A stretch of DNA of 64,000 bases from Mesorhizobium sp. 1M-11 (lineage in GTDB: Bacteria; Pseudomonadota; Alphaproteobacteria; Rhizobiales; Rhizobiaceae). Position 1 is the first letter of the stretch. Every line of letters starts with the position of its first letter. Below, in pieces: positions 1 through 9,196 of this stretch. A program made the position numbers and the translations under genes. The notes below the pieces were generated by a model. That model saw nothing but the letters and a program-made list of their open reading frames with translations, was not told the origin of the DNA and made no database searches. The stretch lies in NCBI RefSeq assembly GCF_001303895.1, contig NZ_LJSD01000016.1, positions 1 through 64,000 of the forward strand, given 5' to 3'.

Positions 1-1094
<1,094 letters not shown>

Positions 1095-1156
1095 ATCGTC
1101 CTACTCCAAAAATGTTTCGCAGGCTGGACCGCAGCCTGGCCAAATTGCCTGGTTGT

Positions 1157-1804
1157 TTATGCCGCCTTGGCCGGTCCGGCCGGGAACACGCCGGACATGA
1201 CCATGAAGCCCTTCAGGCGTTTGACGCGATCGCACCAGCGGCGGATTGCCGGATAGTCCTGCCTCGGTATGCCGCCCTCTTCCGAGAGCATGATGTAGGG
1301 AAAGCAGGCAATGTCGGCGATGGTCGGATGCGCAGCCGAACAGAGCCAGATCCGTCCCTCCTGTTCGCCGAACCACAGGTGTTCGTCGAGAATGCGGAAC
1401 AAGCGGTGAGCACCGACGCGCGCGGCCTCGACATCGAAGTCATAGAACAGCGCGTCGTGCAGTCGCGCTGCCGAGGCCGTGCCGGTGATACCATCGGCGA
1501 AGGCAAGCCACTGACTGATCTCGCCAAGCAAAGCCGCCTCGTCGCGCGGATACCAGGTACCAGACGGGTCATATTTCGACGCGAGATAGACCAGGATCGC
1601 CTGAGCATCGCGCAGCACCAGACCGTCGTCATCGATTACCGGCAACTGGCCAAGCGGATTGATCTTGAGGAACCATTCCGACTTGTGTTCGCGGCCGGGA
1701 TAGAAGTCGATCGGTACGGTCTTGTAGTCGACACCCAGCATGCTCATCAGCAGCCTGAGTTTGTAGCAATTGCCCGACAGTTCGTAATCGTAGAGCGTGA
1801 TCAT
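1157..1804 (-). CDS. Glutathione S-transferase-like protein, probable NdmE-type subunit
   Basis: A 215-residue GST-fold protein. The N-terminal thioredoxin-like domain starts MITLYDYELSGNCYK and includes the cis-proline segment GQLPVIDDDG at about residues 52-61 and the LRDAQAILVYLA helix; an all-alpha C-terminal domain follows. It is 11 bases from the upstream NdmD-like gene and precedes frmA on the same strand. In P. putida CBB5, NdmE is a GST-like protein required for the N7-demethylase complex with NdmC and NdmD. The same gene neighbourhood here suggests a structural or assembly role rather than ordinary conjugation. That role is inferred from context; the sequence alone shows only a GST. 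Confidence 0.8.
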   Translation of the reverse strand: MITLYDYELSGNCYKLRLLMSMLGVDYKTVPIDFYPGREHKSEWFLKINPLGQLPVIDDDGLVLRDAQAILVYLASKYDPSGTWYPRDEAALLGEISQWLAFADGITGTASAARLHDALFYDFDVEAARVGAHRLFRILDEHLWFGEQEGRIWLCSAAHPTIADIACFPYIMLSEEGGIPRQDYPAIRRWCDRVKRLKGFMVMSGVFPAGPAKAA

Positions 1805-1815
1805 CGGCTTGCTTC

Positions 1816-3582
1816 CTATAGATCGAGAACGAGCCGCGCCGATTTGGCGCGTGAGACGCAGGTCATGATCTTGGTGCCGGACTTGCGCTCGGCGTCGTTG
1901 AGATAAACATCCTGATGATCCGGCTCGCCTTCGATGACGGTTGCCAGGCAGGTACCGCAGGCCCCTTGCTCGCAGGAAGACGGCATGTCGACACCAGCTT
2001 CGCGCATAACATCGAGGATGGTGCGGCCGGCGGGCACTTTGAGCGTGACGCAGGAGCGCGCCAAGGCGACCTCGAAGCTCGAGCTATCATCGATCTTGTT
2101 GGTGTTCTTGAAGTACTCGAAGTGCACGGCCGCTTCCGGCCAGCCGGCCTCAGTGGCAACGTTGCGCGCCGCTTCAAGCATCGGCCCGGGTCCGCACAGA
2201 TAGAGATGCCTGCCAGGCTGATAGTTTGCCAGGATCTCACGCAGCTTGGCACCGGTCGCCTCCGGTGTCAGGCCAAGATGCGGCTTGAGCGCCCCACCCA
2301 GACCCGATGTCTTTTCAGGGAACGCCAGCTGTGCTTCGTTCTGCGCGAAATAGTGAAGGTCGAAGGCGAGATTCTGGTTGTGAAGCGCCTGCGCCATGGC
2401 GATCAGCGGCGTGATACCGATGCCGCCGGCGATAAAGATCGTCTTCACCGCGTCTCGCCGCAGAGGGAAATTGTTGCGCGGCTCCGAGATCGCCAGCACG
2501 TCTCCCTGGCGCAGCGTTTCGTGCATGCAGATTGAACCGCCCTTGGACTCCTTCTCGAGCTTCACCCCGATGACGTAGCTCTCGCTCTCACCGGGACCGT
2601 TCGTGATCGAGTATTGCCGGATCAGTCCGTTCGGCATGTGGACGTCGATGTGGGCACCAGGCTGGAATGTCGGCAACAGCCCTCTGATAGGACGCAGTTC
2701 GAAGCCGGCAATGCCGTCCGCCGCCTGCCATTTCCTTGCCACCTCGACACGGATCGTCGCCTTGCGGCCATGCTTGGTCTCTTCCGGCATCTCGGCAAGT
2801 TCAGGGGAAACGCGCTCGATAACTGGCTCAAGCGGCGCGGGTGCCGGCCTCGCCACCGCCTCGCGCTCGACGACGTCGCGCAACTTCGACAGCCGGTCGT
2901 TGTGATGGTGCAGGACAGCCATCCGAACGGCACCCTCAGCCCTACCCTCGAGCACGCCCCGGATCACCGAGCGATTGGAGTCAACCGGCTGGACGAAGAA
3001 CACGGCGAGCGTTGTCGAGCTGCCCTCGACAGCGCGAAGCGCTACGGAAAAATCGTTTGCCGCCTCGACGGTGACCTTGGCATCGCTGCCATCGATCTGG
3101 CCGGTCGGCTGGAAGCGATAGCTCCGGAGCCTGGCCGCAACCGCGTCAGCCGGCGCGTTGACCGCAATGCCGCGCAAGGTGAGCAACTCACCTTCGGCAA
3201 AGCCCGGCAACTCCGGTACCTCTCCTTGCGGTTCCTCGGCCGACCAGACCAGGCCATAGCGCTCCACTGCCGCGAAGGTCCGATTGGTAATGGTGCGGGC
3301 AGGTGCATCGGCTGGATGAGCAGGAATGTAGGTGCAGCCTGCCGTGCGGTTCGAGTAACGCCAGCCATGATACTGGCACTTCAGTTCACGACCGTCGTTG
3401 ATGCCGATGGACAGGCGAACGCCACGGTGCAGACAACGGTTTTCCCAAACGTTGATATAGCCGTCGTCGGCACGCCAGACGGCGAATTCGCGGCCAAGGA
3501 GCTGGCCGTGGAAGACATGGCGAAAAGGCAGATCGTAGGACGCGGCAATGGGATGCCATCTGGTCTTGGCGGTATCGAGCAT
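1816..3582 (-). CDS. NdmD-like reductase: Rieske domain fused to FMN/NAD(P)H oxidoreductase and plant-type ferredoxin
   Basis: A 588-residue electron-transfer protein with three parts. Residues 1-110 form a Rieske [2Fe-2S] domain with C50-x-H52 (CLHRG) and C69-x-x-H72 (CQYHGW). A linker leads to a phthalate-dioxygenase-reductase-type flavin/NAD domain at about 275-500 with RQYSITNG and GGIGITPL. The C-terminus is a plant-type [2Fe-2S] ferredoxin with C537, C542, C545 and C575. Ordinary oxygenase reductases have no Rieske domain; NdmD of the caffeine N-demethylase system does, and supplies it to NdmC, which lacks one. The two upstream oxygenase genes here also lack Rieske ligands, so this protein probably donates the cluster to both. 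I chose the ATG at 3582 because TGGAGAC lies just upstream and the length fits; the frame extends to 3615. Confidence 0.88.
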   Translation of the reverse strand: MLDTAKTRWHPIAASYDLPFRHVFHGQLLGREFAVWRADDGYINVWENRCLHRGVRLSIGINDGRELKCQYHGWRYSNRTAGCTYIPAHPADAPARTITNRTFAAVERYGLVWSAEEPQGEVPELPGFAEGELLTLRGIAVNAPADAVAARLRSYRFQPTGQIDGSDAKVTVEAANDFSVALRAVEGSSTTLAVFFVQPVDSNRSVIRGVLEGRAEGAVRMAVLHHHNDRLSKLRDVVEREAVARPAPAPLEPVIERVSPELAEMPEETKHGRKATIRVEVARKWQAADGIAGFELRPIRGLLPTFQPGAHIDVHMPNGLIRQYSITNGPGESESYVIGVKLEKESKGGSICMHETLRQGDVLAISEPRNNFPLRRDAVKTIFIAGGIGITPLIAMAQALHNQNLAFDLHYFAQNEAQLAFPEKTSGLGGALKPHLGLTPEATGAKLREILANYQPGRHLYLCGPGPMLEAARNVATEAGWPEAAVHFEYFKNTNKIDDSSSFEVALARSCVTLKVPAGRTILDVMREAGVDMPSSCEQGACGTCLATVIEGEPDHQDVYLNDAERKSGTKIMTCVSRAKSARLVLDL

Positions 3583-3617
3583 TGTTGTCTCCAGAAATGG
3601 TCTTGCGCGGCTCACGC

Positions 3618-4523
3618 TCAGGTGGCGGCAGGGATGACCCCGTAGGTCACACCCTTCTGACTGAGCCAGCGGCGATAGGCGATGGCCGACTTGTCGGCAC
3701 GAATGGGAGTTTCAGCGCGCGGATCGAGCGGCAGCCGCTTCGGGAACTGGTTCTCCAGGATCGGCTTGTCCTGGCCGAAGATCGTCTGCTGGAAGCGCTT
3801 GATGACCTTGTCCTCATTGTCTTCATCAAGCAGGCACAACATCATGTGCGCGCGCACATGTTCCTGGTCGATGGGCTGCAGAAACACCGCGATCACATCA
3901 CGCCTGCTCTCGTCCAGCGGGCTGGATTTGTAGAGCACCGAGCAAAACGGGTGCGGCACCCGATAGACGTAGTCGACGTCGGCGCCGCCCGAGGCCGTCG
4001 CCGCTGCCATCGGTTGAAAGAACCGGCAACGCGTGGCGAGGATTTCGTCGCGGTCGACCGAAATCTCGACATCGTACTCCTTCACCTCCGTGTGCGGCTC
4101 CGCACCCAGAATGTCGGTATGGACATAGGGAAAATGCCCCATGTCGAGAAAGTTCTCGATTGCCCGCGGTGCCGACACATTCACACCAATTGTCGCGGCA
4201 TTGAGCCTGCGGCGATCTGCTTCGTCGAACTCCGGAATCGGGAACAAATCTGCCTGTGGATCGCCGAGCGAAGTCCAGATATAGCCATAGGCATGCTTGA
4301 CCGGCAGTTGGTCGGCAACGGTCGCGACGTCCACCGTGCTCCCCTCGATGAGATCCGCGCGATCGCGCCAGACGGCGGCATTGCCCTTTCCATCGACGGC
4401 ATAACTGAGGCGTTCCTCGAGCAATATGGTATCGACAACCACGTTTGGCTTCACCTCCGACAACGCAGCCAGCGGGTGCCATAGGTTGAGGATCACCTGG
4501 TCCGTGCATCGCGTTTTGGCCAT
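3618..4523 (-). CDS. NdmC-like Rieske-oxygenase catalytic subunit lacking the Rieske centre (second paralogue)
   Basis: A 301-residue protein homologous to the catalytic half of aromatic-ring-hydroxylating or N-demethylating oxygenases. The mononuclear iron site is clear: ENFLDMGHFPYVH gives H130 and H135, and GQDKPILENQ near the C-terminus supplies the usual acidic ligand. The N-terminal part keeps Rieske-like strands (LWHPLAA, YGYIWTSLGDP) but has no C-x-H or C-x-x-H pair, so it cannot hold a [2Fe-2S] cluster. It is a clear paralogue of the gene at 4545-5411. The ATG at 4523 has GAGGGA upstream and aligns with the paralogue's start; the frame opens at 4538. Predicted role: oxidative N-demethylation using electrons from the NdmD-like protein. 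The substrate is not determined by sequence. Confidence 0.85.
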   Translation of the reverse strand: MAKTRCTDQVILNLWHPLAALSEVKPNVVVDTILLEERLSYAVDGKGNAAVWRDRADLIEGSTVDVATVADQLPVKHAYGYIWTSLGDPQADLFPIPEFDEADRRRLNAATIGVNVSAPRAIENFLDMGHFPYVHTDILGAEPHTEVKEYDVEISVDRDEILATRCRFFQPMAAATASGGADVDYVYRVPHPFCSVLYKSSPLDESRRDVIAVFLQPIDQEHVRAHMMLCLLDEDNEDKVIKRFQQTIFGQDKPILENQFPKRLPLDPRAETPIRADKSAIAYRRWLSQKGVTYGVIPAAT

Positions 4524-4544
4524 GAAAGAATCCCTCATCGAAGC

Positions 4545-5411
4545 TCACATCCGCGCCGGTATCGCGCCATAGGTAACTGATTTGTCGCGCAGCCAACGCC
4601 GATAGAGTACGGCAACGGCGTCGGCACGGATCGGCGTTTCTGCCCGCGGATCGAGTGGCAGCCGTTTTGGAACCTGGTTTTCGAGGATCGGCTTGTCCTG
4701 GGCGAAGATCAGCTGCATGAAGCTGCGGATCCCGGCCTCGTCGATGCCCTCCTTGAGATAGCAGAGGAAGGGATGAGCGACGCAATTGTCCTCGTCGACC
4801 GGCTGCACGAACAGGGTGATGACATCCAGGCGATGCTTCTGCACCGGATTGCTCTTGTAGAGCGCCACCGTATAGGGCCGAATCACCTTGTAGACATAGT
4901 CTACGATGAAACCTTCCTTGGCCGTCGGCGAGGCAACCGGCTGATAGAACTGGCATTCGGTCGCAACCAGTTCGTCGGCAGCCGTCAATTCGACCTTGTA
5001 GGGCGCGACTTCCGTATGCGGCTCATCACCAAGCCAGCCTGTGTGAACGAAGGGAAAATGCCCCATGTCGAGGAAATTCTCGACAGCCCGCAGACCCGAG
5101 ACCCGAACCGCGATGGAGCCGCCGGTGACGAGATGTCGATCCCCCTCTTCAGCCTCCGGTACGAAGACGATGTCGCGCTCGGGCTTGCCCAGACAAGCCC
5201 AAAGAAATCCGTAACGCTTGGTCGATTTGACCAATGTGCCGGTATCGTTGCGGACCACTTCCTTGTCGTAGCGTCCCCGGCTGTGAATGGTGAGGTCGGC
5301 TCCGAGAAGCCGGGTGTGGAATGGCTCATCCGACGACAGATTCGTCAGGTCCGCCACCACATGCCAATCGTTAAGAAGAACTCTGTCGCTACAAAGGGCT
5401 GCTTTGCTCAT
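4545..5411 (-). CDS. NdmC-like Rieske-oxygenase catalytic subunit lacking the Rieske centre (first paralogue)
   Basis: A 288-residue non-heme iron oxygenase subunit, first gene of the minus-strand arm. ENFLDMGHFPFVH places iron ligands at H118 and H123, and AQDKPILENQ carries the expected third ligand. As in its neighbour, the N-terminal Rieske fold survives only as RYGFLWACLGKP-type strands; no C-x-H plus C-x-x-H set exists anywhere in the protein. NdmC of P. putida CBB5 has the same defect and comparable length. The ATG at 5411 is preceded by AGGGAGGGTGCC, far better than the upstream start at 5432. It is separated by 21 bases from its paralogue, and shares the 5412-5652 divergent promoter region with the GntR gene. 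Confidence 0.85.
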   Translation of the reverse strand: MSKAALCSDRVLLNDWHVVADLTNLSSDEPFHTRLLGADLTIHSRGRYDKEVVRNDTGTLVKSTKRYGFLWACLGKPERDIVFVPEAEEGDRHLVTGGSIAVRVSGLRAVENFLDMGHFPFVHTGWLGDEPHTEVAPYKVELTAADELVATECQFYQPVASPTAKEGFIVDYVYKVIRPYTVALYKSNPVQKHRLDVITLFVQPVDEDNCVAHPFLCYLKEGIDEAGIRSFMQLIFAQDKPILENQVPKRLPLDPRAETPIRADAVAVLYRRWLRDKSVTYGAIPARM

Positions 5412-5476
5412 GGCACCCTCCCTGGCTAGCACTTCCCCATGAACCTAGCTCTGTTATGACATAATTGGAAACACAG

Positions 5477-5513
5477 GATTGGATATCAATCAATAAGAAT
5501 CTGCATATCAATC
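5477..5513. promoter_or_regulatory. Candidate GntR operator between divergent arms
   Basis: An inverted repeat GATTG-GATAT-CAATC occupies 5477-5491. The nonamer ATATCAATC occurs twice as a direct repeat at 5483-5491 and 5505-5513, exactly 22 bases apart, or about two helical turns. Another GATTG lies at 5541-5545, beside a possible -35 TTGACA at 5526-5531. The sites lie in the AT-rich gap between the NdmC-like gene and the GntR gene, as expected for an autoregulated FCD-type GntR repressor controlling both arms. Binding is inferred from position and symmetry only. Confidence 0.45.
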
Positions 5514-5652
5514 CAAGAATTTTGGTTGACAGGGAAACTTGATTGAATACCGATATGGAATTCGTAACTCGGGATATGCGGCGCCGTCGGCCTCGCGAAC
5601 ACGAGAGCTGACCGTCAGCAAGCCAAAGGCACTGACGGGGGAGGAAGTTGTC

Positions 5653-6420
5653 ATGAGCAGCCGCTCGCAGGCGATTGCTGACACATTGACCCGGGCGATC
5701 CTCGATCACCGGCTTGTCCCGGGCTGCAAACTTGGCGAGCGTGAGCTTTCCGAGATTTTCGACGTCAGCCGTATCGTCATTCGCCAATCCCTCATACGTC
5801 TCGCCGACGACGGCCTCGCTCAGATCGAACGCAACCGGGGCGCCTTCGTCGCTCACCCGAGCATGCAGGACGCAATGGAAATCTACGACGCCCTGACCCT
5901 GGTGGAACAGGGCGTTGCAGCGCAGCTCAGCGACCGCCTCGGCCCTGCCGGCTGGGCGGAATTGCGCCAGCATGTCGAGCGTCAGCGTCAGGCGGTCGCA
6001 GTCGGCAATGACGCGCTGGCCGACGTGCTGGGGCAGGAGTTCCACACCGTATTCGTGCGTCTCAGCCGCAACAAGGTGATGCAGGAAATCCATGCCCAGC
6101 TCGTGCGGCGCACCACTCTGCTCAGATCGCTCATCACCGCCGATTTCGACTACTGCAACCTGCTCGACGACCATGCGCGGGTGATCGAGCTGCTCGAGAA
6201 AGGACGGCTGAAGCAAGCCATGGAATTGATCGACGCGCATCACAGGAGTGTCGTGCGCGGCTACATCATGGACAGACAGGTCTTCCCTGAACTGACCCCC
6301 CGCGAGGCGCTCGAACCTTACCTGAACACGAAGGCGGGCGAACAACCGAAGCCCGCGCCAAGGAAAGAGAAAAAGGAGAGCAAAACGCGGGCACACGCCC
6401 ACGTTCACGCCGACGAATAG
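5653..6420 (+). CDS. GntR-family transcriptional regulator, FCD subfamily
   Basis: A 255-residue DNA-binding regulator. The winged-helix domain is at about residues 1-75, with the recognition segment SEIFDVSRIVIRQSLIRLADDG. An all-helical FCD ligand domain follows, with metal-type residues (H in QEFHTVF, DDHARVIE, AHHRSVV). The C-terminus is Lys/Pro/His-rich and probably disordered. The frame opens at a TTG at 5539, but I prefer the ATG at 5653, which follows a strong GGGGGAGGAAG ribosome-binding site. It is divergent from the oxygenase genes and 44 bases upstream of the importer genes, so it probably controls the whole module in response to the imported compound. Confidence 0.88.
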   Translation: MSSRSQAIADTLTRAILDHRLVPGCKLGERELSEIFDVSRIVIRQSLIRLADDGLAQIERNRGAFVAHPSMQDAMEIYDALTLVEQGVAAQLSDRLGPAGWAELRQHVERQRQAVAVGNDALADVLGQEFHTVFVRLSRNKVMQEIHAQLVRRTTLLRSLITADFDYCNLLDDHARVIELLEKGRLKQAMELIDAHHRSVVRGYIMDRQVFPELTPREALEPYLNTKAGEQPKPAPRKEKKESKTRAHAHVHADE

Positions 6421-6464
6421 AACCGGCGGACAAGCCGGGCAAACCAACAGAGGGTTACACCATA

Positions 6465-7559
6465 ATGCTCAATCTCAGCAGACGAAAATTCTTGCAGTAT
6501 ACGGGCGCGGCGGGAGCTGCGCTGACCACTGGCGGCATATCCGGCGCCGCGCGTGCCCAGGACCCGCTCAAGATCGGTGTCGTCTACGTTTCCCCGGTCG
6601 CCGAAATCGGCTGGACCAAGCAACACAGCCTTGGTGTCGAGGCCATCAAACAGGAATTCGGCGACAAGGCCGCCATCACCGTCATCGACAATATCTTCAT
6701 GCCGCAGGACGCGGAACGCGTGTTCCGCGAATTGGCGGCCTCGGGCAACCAACTGATCTTCGGTACGTCCTTTTCGCATGGCACGCCGATGCAGAAGGTC
6801 GCGCCACGGTTCCCGAAAACCGCCTTCGAACATTGCTCCGGCATCGTTCATCTCGCCAACCTAGGCACTTTCGAGGCGAAGTATTACGAGGGTTCCTATG
6901 TGGCCGGCGCGTCCGGCGCGCATATGAGCAAGTCGAACAAGATCGGCTTCATCGGCGGCTTCCCGATTCCCGACATCGTCGGTCCGGCGAACGCCTTGCT
7001 GCTTGGTGCCCAGAGCGTCAAGCCGGACATCACCTGCAATGCCATCTTCCTCAATTCCTGGTTCGATCCGGGCAAGGAAAAGGAAGCGGCCAACACGCTG
7101 CTGTCACAGGGCTGTGACGTCATCTGCTCGATGACTGATACCGCCACTGGCGTGCAGGTGGCTGGCGAAGGCGGCGCCTGGTCGATCGGCTACGCAAGCG
7201 ACATGGCGAAGTTCGGTTCCGGCAAGCAACTGACCGCTTTCACGCTCGATTGGTCGGCCGACTATTTGCGGGCAGCCAAAGGCGTTGCCGAGGGCAATTG
7301 GAAACCCGAGGCGCGCTGGGATGGTCTGGCTGCCGGTATCGTCAAGATGGCGCCTTACAATGAGGGGATTCCTGCCGACGTCGTTGCCAAGCTCAAGCAA
7401 CTCGAGACGGACGTGGGTTCCGGCAAGGTGCACCCCTATGCGGGCGAGCTGAAGGATCAGGACGGCAACGTGAAGGTCGCCGCCGGCTCGGTGCTGGAAG
7501 ACAAGGACATCCGCAGCATGAACTGGTTCGTCAAAGGAATGATCGGCAAGCTCGGCTGA
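6465..7559 (+). CDS. BMP-family ABC transporter substrate-binding protein (nucleoside/purine type)
   Basis: A 364-residue periplasmic binding protein of the BmpA/Med (basic membrane protein) family. The N-terminus carries a twin-arginine signal (SRRKFLQYTGAAGAA, cleavage probably after ARAQ), so it may be exported folded by Tat. Mature sequence starts with IGVVYVSPVAEIGWT, typical of the family's first strand, and has the FGTSFSHG and GFIGGFPIPDI segments of the two-lobed fold. Family members bind nucleosides and purine-like ligands. It heads a four-gene importer with a duplicated ATPase and two permeases. Since it neighbours a predicted N-demethylase, a methylated purine is a reasonable ligand, but this is inference. 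Confidence 0.88.
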   Translation: MLNLSRRKFLQYTGAAGAALTTGGISGAARAQDPLKIGVVYVSPVAEIGWTKQHSLGVEAIKQEFGDKAAITVIDNIFMPQDAERVFRELAASGNQLIFGTSFSHGTPMQKVAPRFPKTAFEHCSGIVHLANLGTFEAKYYEGSYVAGASGAHMSKSNKIGFIGGFPIPDIVGPANALLLGAQSVKPDITCNAIFLNSWFDPGKEKEAANTLLSQGCDVICSMTDTATGVQVAGEGGAWSIGYASDMAKFGSGKQLTAFTLDWSADYLRAAKGVAEGNWKPEARWDGLAAGIVKMAPYNEGIPADVVAKLKQLETDVGSGKVHPYAGELKDQDGNVKVAAGSVLEDKDIRSMNWFVKGMIGKLG

Positions 7560-7651
7560 CCGTCTCCCTTTCAGATCATACCTGCCGGAAAGCAGATGCG
7601 CCGGTAGGTATGACTGTGCTCTTCCGTCCAACCCCAATGGCAGGACCGGCT

Positions 7652-9196
7652 ATGATCCCGCGCCTTGAATTGCGCAACATCACCAAGAGCTACCCCGGCA
7701 TCGTTGCAAATGACGACATCTCGATGTCGATCATGCCAGGGAAAATCCATGCCGTGCTCGGCGAAAACGGTGCCGGCAAGTCCACCTTGATGAAAATCAT
7801 CTATGGCGTGGCCCAGGCCGACTCCGGCGAAATCTGGTGCGACGGCAAGCGGATAGAAGCGCACAATCCGGCGAGTTCGCGGGCGCTGGGCATCGAGATG
7901 GTTTACCAGCACTTTGCGCTGTTTGAATCCGTCACGGTGGTCGAGAACATCGCGCTGTCCGTCTCGAGCACCTTCGATCTCAAGACGCTTGCCCGCCAGA
8001 TCACCCACCTCTCGAACCGATATGGAATGCCGATCGATCCTCATCGCCGCGTGCTCGACCTGTCGGTCGGTGAGCGCCAGCGTGTCGAGATCGTGCGCTG
8101 CCTGTTGCAGGCCCCAAAGCTCCTGATCCTCGACGAGCCGACATCGGTGCTGGCACCGCAAGCGGTTGGGAAATTGTTCGAAACCTTGCGTCAACTCGCC
8201 GCCGAGGGCTGTTCGATCGTCTACATCAGCCACAAGCTCGATGAAGTGCAGGAGCTATGCGACTCCGCCACCGTGCTGCGAAACGGAAAGGTGACGGGCT
8301 CGGCGAAGCCCAAGGAAACGACGTCGCTGGAACTCGCCCGTATGATGGTTGGCTCGAAACTGCCTGAAATGCGTGTGGTCCCCTCGGTGCCGAGCGCCAG
8401 GCCCGTGCTCGAAGTGCGGGGCCTCACATCGCCGGCCCGCGACAAATATGGAGTCGCGCTGAAGAATGTTTCGTTTGAGGTCCATGGTGGTGAGATTGTT
8501 GGATTGGCCGGCGTCTCCGGCAACGGCCAGGCGGATCTGATCGCACTGCTCAGCGGCGAGCGCCGACACGCCGATGCATCCGTAGTGCGCATCGACGGCA
8601 AGGCGGCTGGCCATCTCAACGCCAGCGAGCGGCGCGGGCTCGGCATGGCGTTTGTACCGGAGGAGCGTCTCGGTCGAGGTGCGGTGCCGCCCCACACATT
8701 GTGGGAAAATGCGGTTTTGACCGCCAATCGCCGCGGCGGGCTGGTGCGGCACGGTATGGTCGATCGCGGCAAGGCGGCCGGCTTTGCGCGAGACATCATT
8801 GAACGCTTCAAGGTCAAGGCCAACGGCCCCTCCTCAAGTGCCCAGAGCCTGTCCGGCGGCAATCTTCAAAAATTCATCGTCGGCCGCGAGATCGCGCTGA
8901 AACCGAAGCTGTTCCTCGTCTCCCAACCAACGTGGGGCGTTGACGTGGGTGCGGCAGCCTTCATCCGGCAGAACATCCTGGATCTGAGCCGCGCAGGTTC
9001 CGCCGTGCTGGTGGTCTCGGAGGAACTCGACGAGCTGTTTGAGATCTGCGACCGGCTGCTCGTCATCTGTCAGGGCCAGGTCTCGCCACCGCTCATCAGA
9101 ACAAAAACCAACCGTGAAGAAGTTGGCCTCCTCATGACAGGGGCCGACCGCGGCAATGATATCGAGGAGAGAAGCGAAGTTGCTGTACAGAATTGA
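7652..9196 (+). CDS. ABC transporter ATP-binding protein, tandem ATPase of nucleoside/sugar type
   Basis: A 514-residue protein with two fused ABC ATPase domains. The first has an intact Walker A (GENGAGKST), a variant signature (LSVGERQR) and Walker B (LLILDEPTSVLAP). The second has a degenerate Walker A (GVSGNGQADL), signature LSGGNLQKF and a substituted Walker B in which FLVSQPTWG replaces the usual DEPT, so ATP hydrolysis is probably asymmetric. This layout is standard for BMP-linked nucleoside importers. I chose the ATG at 7652, where the conserved MIPRLELRNITKSYPG begins; the frame is open from 7610. It overlaps the next gene. Confidence 0.9.
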   Translation: MIPRLELRNITKSYPGIVANDDISMSIMPGKIHAVLGENGAGKSTLMKIIYGVAQADSGEIWCDGKRIEAHNPASSRALGIEMVYQHFALFESVTVVENIALSVSSTFDLKTLARQITHLSNRYGMPIDPHRRVLDLSVGERQRVEIVRCLLQAPKLLILDEPTSVLAPQAVGKLFETLRQLAAEGCSIVYISHKLDEVQELCDSATVLRNGKVTGSAKPKETTSLELARMMVGSKLPEMRVVPSVPSARPVLEVRGLTSPARDKYGVALKNVSFEVHGGEIVGLAGVSGNGQADLIALLSGERRHADASVVRIDGKAAGHLNASERRGLGMAFVPEERLGRGAVPPHTLWENAVLTANRRGGLVRHGMVDRGKAAGFARDIIERFKVKANGPSSSAQSLSGGNLQKFIVGREIALKPKLFLVSQPTWGVDVGAAAFIRQNILDLSRAGSAVLVVSEELDELFEICDRLLVICQGQVSPPLIRTKTNREEVGLLMTGADRGNDIEERSEVAVQN

